Assembly (NCBI GenBank): GCA_016785225.1
Contig: JAFBJZ010000375.1
Location: 1,725,001 to 1,789,000, forward strand
DNA: 64,000 nucleotides
Source of the DNA: Psettodes erumei
Taxonomy: Eukaryota; Chordata; Actinopteri; Pleuronectiformes; Psettodidae
Direction of reading: 5' to 3'
Translations under genes and position numbers: made by a program
Shown: positions 27,901 to 41,800 of the stretch, piece after piece
Numbering within the stretch: the stretch's first letter is position 1
Layout of the letters: every line of letters begins with the position of its first letter
The notes under the pieces: generated by a model
Told to the model about the DNA's origin: nothing
What the model saw: only the letters and a program-made list of their open reading frames with translations
The model's database searches: none

Positions 27901-30900
27901 TGACACTGTACCAAAAGAGAACAAAATGTCCTCTCAGGGACTGGTCAGGTAATCACCTGACACTGATAATCAGCATGTACGGTGTGAGAGGTGGTGGACG
28001 ACTGCCACGTTTAGGCCATGACATCCGCATTTATAATCTGCACAGTTTATACATGACCTTGGCTGTGCTGTACTGTACCTCCAGGTCTGACAAGTCCGGC
28101 CGTGTCCGGACCAAAAATAGCACTCTGTTGAAAAAAGTGCGAGAGGCTTGCGTGAAGGAGAGGCTGCAGGTATCGGTGAGAAAATGAAATACTATCCAGG
28201 AGCTTTAGTTTGAGGGCTTATCACATCCCCAAACGCCGCACAGCGGTTTAGAATACTATGAGGCAGGATTTTGCAACTCTGGAAAGTTATTGCAGCGGCG
28301 ATCACTTGATCTCCGGTCACAGCGTTCCCGGGGTTAACGGCGGAATGAACGCCGCTGACGTTACAAAGCAATCGACCCGGAATATACGCCTGCGCATATT
28401 TGATTGATCGCTGCAGTGTACTGCTGAGTGGCGTGGCAATGCGTTTTTCCACTGGATGACTTGTCTCCGGTGGCCCTCTGCTTCAGGACCCTCTTTGAAA
28501 ATGAGCGTGGGAGCTGCATTTGTGCAAATTACTGCATACAGCCAAACGCATAATCTCCAGATTCTTACTTCTCTTTTCGCTGACTGCCCACATCGCCAAA
28601 AGCTTCAGAATGGCTACTTAAGCCTCTTCAGTAAAATTGACTCTCTGCATTTTAGTATTCAAAATGTCAAGGCGTGGTTGTTGTGAGGAGGTGGATGCGT
28701 TAATTGTAAGTGGGCACCTACGAATGTAAATGTGCTGACTCTGAAGACTATTAAGGATACAGACCATCTCCCCTGGGTCTCTCTGCACTGGAATATTGTA
28801 CAATATGTCCAAGATGAACCACGCAACGATTGATTTACATGATAATCGATACGACAAATTTGATTCTGTTGGTTGATTTTTAAAAAACGCCATGATTTCC
28901 TGGAGCTCATTTGAGATCATCGCCATCTTGTTTTGTTCCGTCAATAGTCAAACTGCAAGTTTTCACTTTTAAACAGGTGGAACCATTAAATGTTGATGAT
29001 GAGATGAAATAAGATTAGATTGATTTATTGATCCCACACTGGGGAAACTCACATGCAACTGAAATAGGTTGTGAATAACTTTCTCACGATCATCTAGTTG
29101 ATTAATTGTCATTTTCATCTACATCAGCGTGAGCCTTTCTGTTTGTGCAGTGTATCTGTGTCCTGCTCCTTCAGGGAGGGATGTGGAAGTCACAGCTCCC
29201 TTGCTGTTGCTCCCTGTGGGCACACGGCAGACGGAGGGTGGCCGCATGCCCGGCACAGTGCTTGAATCACTGTTCGTAAAACATCAATACCTGCTCTGCC
29301 TGCCCGTCAGTCCTGTAATTCTCTTCCTCTTCTGCCGCAGCCTTTTCTCTCTCTCTCGTTCGGTCATTCTTTCAGTTCGTCAGATAAAGACTCCCGGTCT
29401 TATCTCTGAGGAGCAACATCAACGCTGGACGGCTTGCTTACTGTCACGGTTAAACTGAGTCATTCAGACTTAGTAAGCATTTCTCCAGCACGAGGCGGTG
29501 ATTGATTTTGAAACTTTTAACTTTACAGAAAGGGGGGGGCATTGTAAATTTATTTATGAAATTGGGATGAATTAATCCCCAAATCCAGCTGGCGCAGTCC
29601 CATTTGAGCCGTGCATCCTGGTCTTAACAAGAAGAGAGTGCTTCCTTCTAAAAAATGTTTGGAAAGATTGCAGCAACATTTCGTCTGTTTACAGTATGAT
29701 AGTATATTTTGATTTATGCTGTGTGTGTATCTTCACAATGAATAGGTGACATATCAAAGTGAAATACTAGGAAATAACTGTGAAAGTGAGGAAAAAGTAA
29801 GAAAAAATACATGTGACTCCTCTGTCTTCTCACAGCATGTGGACCTCTGTGACTCGTGCGTGGGAGTCGTAGTTTTCACATTTTGCTTTCAGACTAACAA
29901 AAGGAACAAACCAGAGCTGGAACGGTCAGGAACAATGACACTGGCAGTTAAGCCAAACACAGAAATTGCTTTTTACCTTTCAGCATCAGTTTGTGTGGTG
30001 GAACCTTGGTGCTGATGCCATTTCAGCTGGTGACGGTCTGTACAATTGGTAGAGGAGCTAAGGAACCAAAATCAATTTCCATCAGCCAAAAGAGAATTGC
30101 TTCAGCGTCTACACAATGTTACATCAGATACCCACGACAAACACCTTCATTACAAAGCTGTGAATCACACCCTAGCCTATGTAGTCCTTAGAAGTCGGCC
30201 TCGTGGAAAGCCAAGCGGTTGCTATGCAAACACAAGTGTAGGTACACAACAGTTCCCCAGGGCTGAAATTTTTGCACTGTGTAAAAAGTGTTGCTGTAAT
30301 CATGCTCTCTTCCTCCATCACATTCCTCTTCACTCCCTTCTTTTCTGCCGGAGTTTAGCTGCTGTTTCAAACTAAATCCTCTTCCCCACACCTGCTCGTG
30401 TTGCAGTTTGACAAAATTCGTTAATGGCGACAATACTATTAGAGGGTCACTTCATCCAAATCACAATGCAGATAGCGAGATATTACTCGCAGAATCGGAC
30501 TTCCCCAGAGAGCGGGGTCGGATTAATTTCCACTTGTGCTGCTCTGAAAAACTGAAAAGACCAAAAAGGCAAAGCAAAATGGAACGACTCGTCAGGAGTG
30601 TGTGGTTCCAGATTCAGTGTTGCTCACAAAGCTTCACAGATCCTCTTGTTCAGTTCACACGTGGTGTATTTGAATGAAAATGCACTCATGCGGTTTACAG
30701 ATAAAGAAGAGCCATTGTTAACAGAAATCTTTCTCTCTTTTTTCCCCTATGTCCTGCCCCCCTGTTGTGGAACACTATGCAAACACGCAGGTAAGAAAAA
30801 AAACTAACTCCTTCCACTATGCACTTCCATTTATTTCCCCATCTTCATGAGGCACATGCCCCTTAGCTCCACGACGCCGTGCACAACAGACACACTGCCG

Positions 30901-33900
30901 ACAACTCAAAATGCTGCTTCCTTACCTCTAGGGGGCAGCATGAACTAAAAGTTCACTGATCACTGAGGCATTTGAAAGCTCGGTGACACCCGGGACCTTC
31001 CCTAAACGCTGCTGAGAGGGTTCGTGTCGCAGACACAGCCGCTGTATTTGAATCGTCTTGCTTGGACGCTGATATTAGGGGTGTTCTGGGCGTTTTTATT
31101 GTATAGCCTGATAGAGATCCTGCATGTTGCTGCTGCAGTCGTTTGTTTGCATCAGCCGTGGTCTCGTGGCTGTCTGTAGCCATGCTTTAGTTGTTCCGAG
31201 ATTGCACATCTACCACCATCACCACCACCACCACCACACCCCTCTCCATCCTTTGCAGATATTAGCATTAAAAAGCAGTTCACGGGTCCCTCAGACACAC
31301 ACATCTGCTGCCTTTCAAGCACCAACTCTCTCCTTTCACTCATTTCCCTCATGCAGACACTCCCGGCTAAGAGCTTTAATAAATGTTCAGGTTGTTATGA
31401 CGACTGTGAGTGCAGCACTCAGTACTACATTAAGAGTCTGAAGAAGCTCTTACAGTGTTGCACATATCCACAGGTTTAATGAAATGGTAATGGTACCCCA
31501 AAAAAAATCCTTGGGAAATGATTCCCAAGAAGGTCAGTGCTAAAAGATCAGTGGCTTTTGTATAAGTTTTAGTTTGAGAAACAACTCGCAATTGAATACA
31601 GCAGTCCAGATAATAAAATGCCTCTATGCCTTCTATTCAAATATACAGTTTCACTTAATACTTTGCTACCTATTGAGAAGTGAATTTGTCCAATAGGATT
31701 CTTGTGACGACTAAAGAAAGGTAATCCAGTGGTAAATCTAGTTTTTTTTTTAATTACAGTCATCACACATTACACATTTTTTCATGTGAACTTGGAACAG
31801 ATGTTCAGAAGGTGCTGCTCACTCGTAGTCATATCCCTAATATTCTTTGATTAATTATTGCTGCCCTGTATTGTGTGGCTGGAAGTGAAGTTGCTCAGCT
31901 CTCGGCCTCGGCCGGGATGAGACTGGACTCGCCAGATGTGGAGCGGCTGTCGGTATCACAACTGGGCTCGACAGGAAGTGGCGCAGGCATAATTGAGGAC
32001 CCGGTGAAGCGACTGTTTCGTGGCAGCGTTGGGTCACAAGCTGCATCTCTGTTTCTTTGTTTTTTGTTTTTTCCCCCAGTGCCGCTGACTCATTGCAGGC
32101 TGCCTGCCTCAGAAGGGCTGTCAGTATGTTACAGGCCTGCTCTGTTGCACAAATCAAGTGTATTACACAGTGTTAGTCCAGTTGTACTAATTGCTGTGGA
32201 GACTGAGTCAAAAGAGTGCAGTGTTTTCTACTTGATGTTGTGGTTATTTCAAGTTAAAAGAGCGTTAAAGTACTGTCACTTATTTTCCCAGACCAAAATG
32301 ATTCCCCTGCAAGGCTTAGGGGATTACTGACATTGCGTCTTGTCTGTTATAAACAAATGTGCTTATTTTCTGCTCTCGAGAAAATATAATTAGTGCACGT
32401 CTGGTAAAGGGCCAGGTAAACTGTGGCTAATTTGTCTTGTGGCAGGGACAGTTTAACTGCTCTGTGTGCTTATCTCAGAAAGAAAATCCAATAATTTGTT
32501 TTTGGTTATTTTTCCAAGTTGAAGGGAAGATGAAAATCCACGGTACCGAACTCGGGACGAAGATCAGATTAAAAAAAAATATATATATATATAAGGTGTC
32601 TAACGTATAATTTTGGTGGAAATCAATTTCAATTGATCTAATGCTTTTCTAAAACACATCATTTTTGAGAGCCTTGGGGTTAAGTAAATAAACAGTATGT
32701 GGCCTGTGTTGCACTGCCGAGCTTATCATTTGACAGAGCTGTTGTCTGCAACCAAAATACCCCGATCCTTTCGCCTTTATATTCACGCCAAGCCTCATTT
32801 AATGTCCATGGAGACAATACAGACAGTACCACATTTGCAGATGAACTTCTTTGGCCTTTTTGAGTTCCACCAGGTATCGACAGGCTTGAGAGTCGCCTGT
32901 CACAGCACCTGGGCTCATGTTGGGAGAAGAAGGCAGCTTAATTGTATTCGACGATGTATGTATGTTTTCTCATTGCTCGGGACAGTTAGAGTTGAGAATC
33001 TCACTTCTTCATATAGATTCTTCCGCTCAGCCAGCTGCTCGAGTGCATACGTCAAAGTATACACACTTTATCACAGTGTAAAGGGAAGTTATTTGGCTGC
33101 TGAGGGATAATAATGGCGGAGTACTATTTGGAAAGAGGAGTGTGTAAAAGCTGTACTTCAAGCCCCTCCAGTCTTCTCTGGAGTGTTATCACCATCTCGA
33201 GTGCTCGCACATTAGACAGGAGGGTGGCATTAAGTGCCAGAACAGAAAAAAGTGTGTTACCAGTAGTTTTTTCTTTCCTGCCAAGGCAACGTTGAAATAG
33301 CGTGAACCGTGTTTGGATTCCAGCCTGAGTTCATTGTGTATAAGCATGCACAGGGTTTCGATGTGGTTTTTATCAGAAATGGCAGCACCGTAGCTATTAA
33401 AGGCTAAAGCTCCTAATTTTGGCTCCTCTTTTGTGAGGCTTTGCTGCGGTTCTTTGTCTTAGATCATTGTAGATTAAGTATATTTAAGGTTTTTAGGAAA
33501 ATGAGCAATTTAATGCCATTTTTAGGCCCCGGAGAGTTCAACATTTTTCCCTACTGTCTGACATTTTTGAACAGATGGTACTGATAGTAATGATTTGTCA
33601 AGGATGGATCTCTGGATTTGCAAATTAACGAAAAGAAAGAACGCAAGGTCACAACTTGTGACCTTACTGCATTTTCTCCCAGTCCCTCACCAGTTTAGCC
33701 GTGTTTGTTTTTGCATAGCCAGATATCGAACAGCTTCCCCGACATCGTTCCCTGCAGATGTGGATTTTGATTAGCAATTCATGGCCTCCTTAAGGCAGTA
33801 TAACAAAACAATCAATATGCTCTGCGCTGATGAGGATAGGGGGGCACGTTGTAGGGATTAATTTATTAATACAAAATGGAAAATCAATGATAGGCCCCTC

Positions 33901-34329
33901 ACACAAGTGCACAAACACACACACCCAGTAACACAGAGCGGCTGGATCTTCTGAGCTTTGCTTGTACCTCAGCTGCAGTGCGTCACTTGTCTGTTGTACA
34001 GGAGGATGAAGGACGACAATGAAAGGGATTCCATGGCTACATTAGATTTTCCAGCTACGTCTCCTAAATGGGCAAACATCTGAAGCCCTGATGTAATTTG
34101 CACGGCCTCATTACTCCACTTGTTACCCCTCCCACTTGTTTACCATTAGTCCAGTGGAAAAACACGACCAATGTCGGGGACAGACCTCAAAGCTGAGTCA
34201 AATTAAAGCTTCTCCTGAATTACACTGAAGTTTACGTCCAGAGGCTGCAGGCTTTTCCCATTTGAGTAATTTCCCTGGAATGTTGCCCTTATTAATTTAC
34301 TGATTCCTTCCTCCCTAATGACATATATC

Positions 34330-34368
<39 letters not shown>

Positions 34369-37300
34369 CATATAGTATAGTATAGTAATATATATGTTCT
34401 CCCACACCATCTGCAATCAGCACCTGTCTGCAAGTGCTTGTTTCAGTAACTTCATTCTGAGCCTTCTGAAGCTAATGTTGGTGACAGGATTGTAATTGAA
34501 CCCTGTCATAAATACTGACTTCCACCTGAGTGTGTGACACACGCTCTAACCCCAGGAGCAAAAGCCCGTACACCCAGCCTGTGATATAAGTTGCCAGCTC
34601 TTGAACTGTGAGGACAATACTCAAGGATGAGACGGCTCAGATGATTTCCACATATATTCCTATATAAGATAATTCACCTGTGTGTATGTGTGTGTGTGTG
34701 TGTGTGTGTAATCCATTCCAGCCGTATTGCTCTCCTGCACGTCAGAACAATGTGAAATGTGAGCTCCTCGTCAAAGTCCTTTTGAGAAATTGTCCCGCAT
34801 ATTAGATTTAACAAAGTCCTTGGTTTTAACGAAGGCATCGGAGGTGCAGTTACCGCGCACGTAGTAAAGCCGCTCAAGGCTCGCAGCGGCCACATGTGCA
34901 CTTCATACTTCATCTCCCTGTGTTTTCTCAGGGCCTCCCTTACACCTCCTCACAACATCAGCGTGCTACAGTGGATGAGAGAAAGTGCTGATTTGGTCCG
35001 ACTGGCCTCTTTAATTTGTGATGAGCATGGGAGAGCGGAGCCCCACAGGGCCGCTGGCGAGCCTTGTGGCCAGGTTGCGCTTCTGCTCCAGCTCCCTAGC
35101 CAGCTGTAGATGCACCTGCCAAGTCAGCACAAGCTGCCCGGCTCACTTTCCTGTTCTCACCGCGACTAAAAGGGAGAGTGCACTCTGCGAGCTTAGAAGT
35201 GAACTCTTCCCTCCTTTTTAATTTCCACAGAGAGATATTAAAATGCCACTCTTTCTTTGAGTTAAAGGGTTAGTAAACCCGCTGGTCCTGACCTTCGCTT
35301 TGCTGAGTAATGATGTTTTTTTGCATGTGGTATTCTTTATCAATCATTTCGTTTGTCCTCAGACTCTGGGTCACACGAGTCTTTGCTGACCCATCTTGTC
35401 AGTTGCTGTGAGTTGCTAACACATTTTGCAAGTATTCAAATACATCTTCTAATATTTGAGAATGATTTTATGGCGCCTGGAGCCGCCCGGCCTTTATAGC
35501 ATTTTGGATCATTTATGGACCCTTAACAAACTGTAAAACAGGAAGCTATGTTGTAAAAACATTTTTCAAAGGTATGCACACAAGACATTAAATTTCAAAG
35601 TCTGTGTTTTTATACTGTAGCAGAGATTTATTAAACTCATATTTTTAAATGGTAGAATTACTAAAGATAAAAAAGTGCGCTGTTGAGTGCTTCGTACTCA
35701 AAATGTGCGTTGGTGACTCATAACACATAAACATTTGTTGCCGGACATGAATAATGTGGCAGATCAGTTGAGTATTGCTTGTTTCCTGCGCTGGCGATAA
35801 GATGGAGGCGCCAAATCCTGCAGACAGTGTTAAAGTGCAGAGAAGTCTAGACAGTCGTAAATCTCGAGTGGTCTCCCCAAGAACTGTGAAGAGAAGCTGG
35901 TGCAGAAACTGAACAGATGTGCAGCCACGTTGACAAACAGCGATCAGAAACCTGGATAATCTCATGTGCGTGCAAACATCACACTGTTAATGTGACCAAA
36001 GTCCCATAACTGCAACTACAGCACTAATAACTGCTGTGGTTTACGACACTGGCATCACTGCCCTGTGGCAATGGTTGCCATACTTTTGTTAAATCTATAT
36101 TTTTTTCTACTTATGCTAATGAAAAAATACTGCCTGTGTCTATTTCCCTGCAGCAATTCTAGCGGTAAAACATATATTTAAAGCCCAGATACATTAAATC
36201 TACATTTACAGGACATAATGGAAGTAGGAAGGAGGTTATATTTTTTTATGAAAAGTGAAAAGGCTTGTGAGAAGTTTATTCAGCAGACACAAGTCGCAGA
36301 TGTTTAAGAACTTTTAAATGGGAACCAGTCATTGTTTTTTTTGTTTTAGTTGCTGGAACCGAGCAGCAATGTGAAAACGATTAACCAGATGAAAAAGTGA
36401 TTTTAAAAGGCGGTTTGATGTTAACAGAGTGCTAAACTAATTGTTGACCATTAAAGGAGAGTATAAGCTCAGCACGGCATCTCACACTAAAGTAACTGTG
36501 CTTAGTTGACTTGCTTAATGTAATGCCACGTGTGCTCACATTGGAGCAGCTCAGCACTTTTTCTAATGAAAAATAACAGTCTTTCATTAGCGCATCTGCT
36601 GCTGCAGAGTATTTTGATGTGAGGTGAAGTGCAGCCTGCATGTTGAGGCCTTATTGATGTGAGTGTTGCTCGCAGAGCCTGTAATCCTGAAAGTTGAACT
36701 TCTGTCAGCTTTTCCTCTCAGCCTCCACTGAGGAGGATGTCTCTCCGTGTAATCCTTCCACGTTATGTTCCACGTCTGTTTTATCTCGCAGTGAATATTT
36801 TGTCACGATGCGTTCTCCCTCGTCACCCTCACATGCTTTTTTTGTTTTGTTTTTTTAAATGTCGGTGAGCACAATTCAGAAGAAGGGCGGATGATGTGGC
36901 GATTCAGGGACTGGCTCCTTGCTTGGTAACAATCCATTTGTTGTGAGCACCTCTCCCTTGCATAACAATTAAGCCACGTCGTCACCGAGTGCATCGGAGA
37001 CAGATGGCACGGCCAATACAGGAGGGAAATGGAGAAAGTCTCGAGGTTGGGCTGTTTCCTTTAACGATGATTGTTTCCAGCCTGTTGGAGCTGTGGCCTC
37101 GTGTGCATGGCATTGTTAGCTGTCAGGTGAGGTGAGCGACAAATTGCAATAATACACATGGTGAGAGCTCGCTGGCGGATGCCGTGCCCTGCTTTTGTGT
37201 CACATTTTCAGACGCAATTGGCCTCATTCTCGTCAAATTGAAGCCTTCATTAGCAACCTCTGCAGAATTCATTACTGCATGGCAAGCCCTGCACGCATTG

Positions 37301-38812
37301 CCAGAACTGGTTGACTATAATAGCAAACAAGAGCCTTATCCCTGGATGAGGCCAGAGGCAGCACACTGCAGCCTGGAGGCCAGCGAGCGCGAATCCTGTT
37401 GCCAGGCAACAGTTTACAGATGGGGGGAGTGGGGAGGGGGGCAGCAGCGGGGTCCTCTGCTGCTGCCCACGCCCCTGCCTGTCCTTCGTCATCGTCACGT
37501 CAGGATCAGATCTGCAATTTGCTTGGCCTTGAATTATTGATTTGATTTTCCATGAGCGTGATGATTTTACTGTGCTGGTCACTTCAGCTGTCACTGACAT
37601 GTATGGAAAAAAGACCCAAACACTTTGAGTCTCACCAAAAAAATTAATTCCTTGTGGTTGTAACCATCTGAATTGGAAAATCTCAGTTCCGCTGTTTCTT
37701 TTCTATTTAAGGACTCTGGAGGATAGATGAAGTTAAGCTGTCTGCACTTGATGTTGTCTGTCCTGATTACTGCATGTAGTTAAATTCCAAAAGAAAGAAA
37801 AACCACAAGGTGGCGGGCAGAGTTCCTCAGTCTCATCACTTACACAGTTTAAGATTTTTTTCCCCCTTTTCCTTTCTTTGGGCTCTCTCTGCAGCCTTGT
37901 GTGTTTGGTTGTCGTTGATTTGGGATGCCCGTCTGTGAAGGAGCCTTATTTGTTTCCTGAATGTCTAATCTGCCAAGTTCATGCCTTTGGCTACCCACTG
38001 AGAAGGGGGTCCTTGTTCTGCGTCTGCCTGGCAATCCCAGTGACTGCTGCTGTCCCCGGCCTCTCGTGCACATTAACATACAGCTGTCCCACAGGATGTA
38101 GTGAGACAGACACCCGTGAGCTTCAGAGGGGAGGTGGGCACCCCCTCTCCCCTCGCAGACTCAACTCACAGGCAGCAGCCGCAGCAGATGGGCCGTGGAG
38201 ATTAAACCACTCGGCACATGGCGGCTATTGTGGGCCGTCTATTGTGAAATTTAAAGGTCATCTATAGGGTCGTGGTTGAATTGGTGTGGCGAGCCCTGCC
38301 TCCCATACATGAACTGAGGTGGTGAAGGTTTTTGCTAATGATGACTTTTTGGCTTGTCAGGAATATCGATCAGTAGACTGCATGCTAAGAGGGACGCGGG
38401 AGTCAGACCGCAGGTTGCAAGCAGAAACACTGGGTGTTTGCTGAGTGAAAGTGTCATCTCGAGGTTAAAACAAAATACAAAAACACAAAGTTTGGCTCTG
38501 TATGAATGACTACGCAACCACTGAAAGACTGTTATAAAGACATAGAGAGCAAAGTATCGAGGCTGAAAACCTGCTGTTCCCAAAATGCAGCACTTTACCA
38601 GTCTTAAATGTCATTAAATATACATTTCATCCACTATGAATAAGTGAAATCAAGTGTGTGTTAGTGTAGAGTTCAAGAATATCTTGGATGGAGATGCGGT
38701 ACTGACCTCCAAGTTGAGTTCCACTGTTTCCAAGATCCCCTGAAGAAGATGTGTGGTTTCTTTGTGGAACACATAAAAGCCTTCCACGCTGCGTGCGAGT
38801 ACGTATGACGAT

Positions 38813-38862
<50 letters not shown>

Positions 38863-41800
38863 CTTAGGGAAGTCTATTTCTGGGGAAGTTGTTCCAGCCT
38901 CACTTCCATTTTCCACTCGTGTGCTCATTTCACTGACTGGCCCGTCAGTTGCCTCGGTTCTTTGTTGGGAAAAGTGAAGGGACGGAAGCGACAGCGCGAC
39001 ATGTCAACTGGCTCCATATTTTTAAAAAGCAAAAGAAAAGAAGTGACAAGCGTTCTCCCATCACATGCAGTTGAAGTTTGAGCTGTAACGACTGTTAAAT
39101 TTGTAAAGATTCGGCCCCTTTGAAAGAGAGGAGAGCCGTGTGATCACTGTGCGTCACTAGAACATGTTCCATATGATCCTCTCACTAATATTGTAAGGTC
39201 TTGAACTGTATCTGTAAAGCACCTCGAGGTAATGTATGCTGTGAATTGGAACTATACAAATAAAACTGGATGGCACCAGAAATGACAGGCAGCTGTTTCC
39301 CCAGTCATCTCCATGATGCACGGAGGCATTTAACAATCCCAATATGTGCTGCAGTATTTAAAGTTTTAAACTCCAAGCTTTCGAGTGTTGGTGCTTACTG
39401 GTTGGCCCCAGGAGAGCGCGCACCATTTAAAGAGGAAGGCATGTTTACTTTCCTCCCGCCATCTGCTGCTTCGATGCCTGCAGTGGCTCCACAGATGCCA
39501 GTTAGCTCGCCTTCAGGCTAGATGTCGTTTCAAGGTAAACAGCCCATCCGGATGAATGACAAGTTCTGGAGAACGAAGCGAGACAATCGGCGGCGCGAAC
39601 TACCGGTACACCTCCTGCCACAAAGTGGAAATTTTGCAAGTGGCGACGTTTCGACGCTTGACCTCGGTGTTAAATGGATAGACATTTTCAAGTTAGTGCA
39701 ACACCCCTGACCTTAAACTGAAAGCACCGACAGCATGGACGAGGGTTGTTATTTCAGGCAATCTGTAGTCCCCTTTGAACAATTTAAAAAGGTCCATTCA
39801 TTTCTCTCACAGCAGGGAGTCAAAATGACTGCAACAGTAATGGTGTATGTCATCAAAAATTGCACATACTGTGCTAATTTAAAAGCAAAACCCTTCAACC
39901 TTTTACTCAGCAGTGTTTTTGTTTGTTTGAAGACAAAGGACTAAGCTCTCTCAAAGGTTTGCTGCGAAACCTGCAGCTTACAGAATATATTGTCGAGCAT
40001 GAGCCCAAATTAGTGTTTTAAATTGAGAATGTCAAAAAATATGAATCTACTCACTCACTTTCTATTCTATCAGTATCCGCGTGGCGGACTAGGACTTGCG
40101 CTGTACTGTATGACTCCAGATGTATTACTGTGAATTGTATTTTCCTCCTGCAGGGCTCTTGGGGAATTCTTGCATCCATTATGCATGGCATAAAACACTG
40201 CACATGAGCAAACAAAATCAACAAACACACACACAAACCCAGCTCCTCGAGGTGCTTTTCTAAATGACCCAACATACTCTCCTTCTCCTCTCCGTTCTCT
40301 GAGAGATAGGAAGTGGGAGAGCGGTGTTGTCTGTGTAGTTTTAGTGTGTAGGAGGTCTCCAGGAGTATGTGTCAGAAGCTGTATGAGTTGGAGGCAGGGA
40401 GGAGGAGAAGACTGCAGCAAAACCTGAATCGAATCAGTGCGACATAACCACTGCTTCCAGTGTATAATCCAACACCGGCAACATTGAAATGCTCGCCGGA
40501 ATGATGCTGAACAGCGGCCTCAAACAATTTATTCTGACAAAGCAATGTCGGTTTATCTTCAGACATATTAGCGACCCAGGCACCTAAGTTCTTGCAGCAG
40601 ACATGTCGGCAACACAAAGTTAAAATTAAGCTTTTGCTGCTTTTTTTTGTTGGTTTTTTTTGGTGAACACAAAGTGTGACGCACAAAATGCGTGTCCAGC
40701 CATTCCAGATTTACTGCTGGCACTTCATCCTCCATCTTCCGTCTATCTCTGAGTTGCCCAGCATGGGATGTGACTCGTCAGAGGCCCCGTGCCGCCTACC
40801 CTCGCAGCCAGACACATTTCCGCCTCAGGATTCGACGGACATATGGCATCTGCCTATAACATTAGCCTCACCAGTTATTACTGCAGCCCACAGTAATCAC
40901 TGCATTTTTCCTGATGGGTTTTTAATTACATTTGAAGACAAAGCTTTTGGGATAAACATCCTGTTCTTGCAGTTTGTCATCTTATATGGTTGAACTTAAT
41001 TTCTTTTATTTGTTTTTGAGTTGACTGATAATTTTGCCTCACATAAAACAAAAAAAACAAAACAAATACGAATGTTGCTGAACAGTTCCACTTCTCCACA
41101 AATGCAGGCACTGTGCTTTTTCTTCTTCTGTATACAGCTACTGCAGTGGAATCAAGTATTTGTGTCTGTGTGGGGGTGGGGGGGTGAAACAGACATGCTT
41201 GCGAGCCATCCAAGGTTCACTGCTCCTCTGCCCTTCCTGAAATGAAACATTTATGACCCCTGACCCTTGTCATTCCCTCTAGCCGTTTAAATCTCGGGAG
41301 GCACATCTCTCTCAGCATTACTATCTTTCATCTAACCATACTTACTGTACTGCGCTCGAGTATGATCGGGTCTTCTTTAAAACAATACCATTCACTCTTT
41401 TTCTCCCTAATGAACAGAACGATTCCTTCTTTTATTAACCCGCAACGCTACAGCCAAAAAAAAGGGCGACTTGATCCTCACCCCGACCAGTAAGGCAGAT
41501 TTAAACTCGGTGAATATGATCCCATGGCAGAAAATACTTCTTGAACCAAATCATCAGTTCATTCCAATGATCATCCTCTCATGCATTCTTCCTCCGCAAG
41601 AAATTTTCATTTTCCCTTGGGCTGTTTTGTTAAATAACTTCTACATTTCTACATTTGTGTGTAGAGATCCAAAACACACTTCACAGTTGACCACGTCACC
41701 ATTGGCAGAATTTGATATTAACAAAAGCAAGCTAATGCTGCTCATCCCCTGGGTGCGGATGCATTCACTCTCCTATTAGATATAATTTCCCACAAAATAG

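Noticed and set aside
28820..28880. Possible fourth copy of the TTAATCGATTA-rich repeat
   Set aside because: Only a short GCAACGATTGATTTACATGA-like stretch fits, which is too little to call.
31211..31240. Possible CRISPR-like or coding His-tract repeat
   Set aside because: It is a simple CCA microsatellite without spacers or coding context.
41660..41760. DPKHTS motif resembling Tc1 transposase
   Set aside because: The match is only six residues. The flanking DLNPIE-type block and other transposase motifs are absent, so it is likely coincidence.
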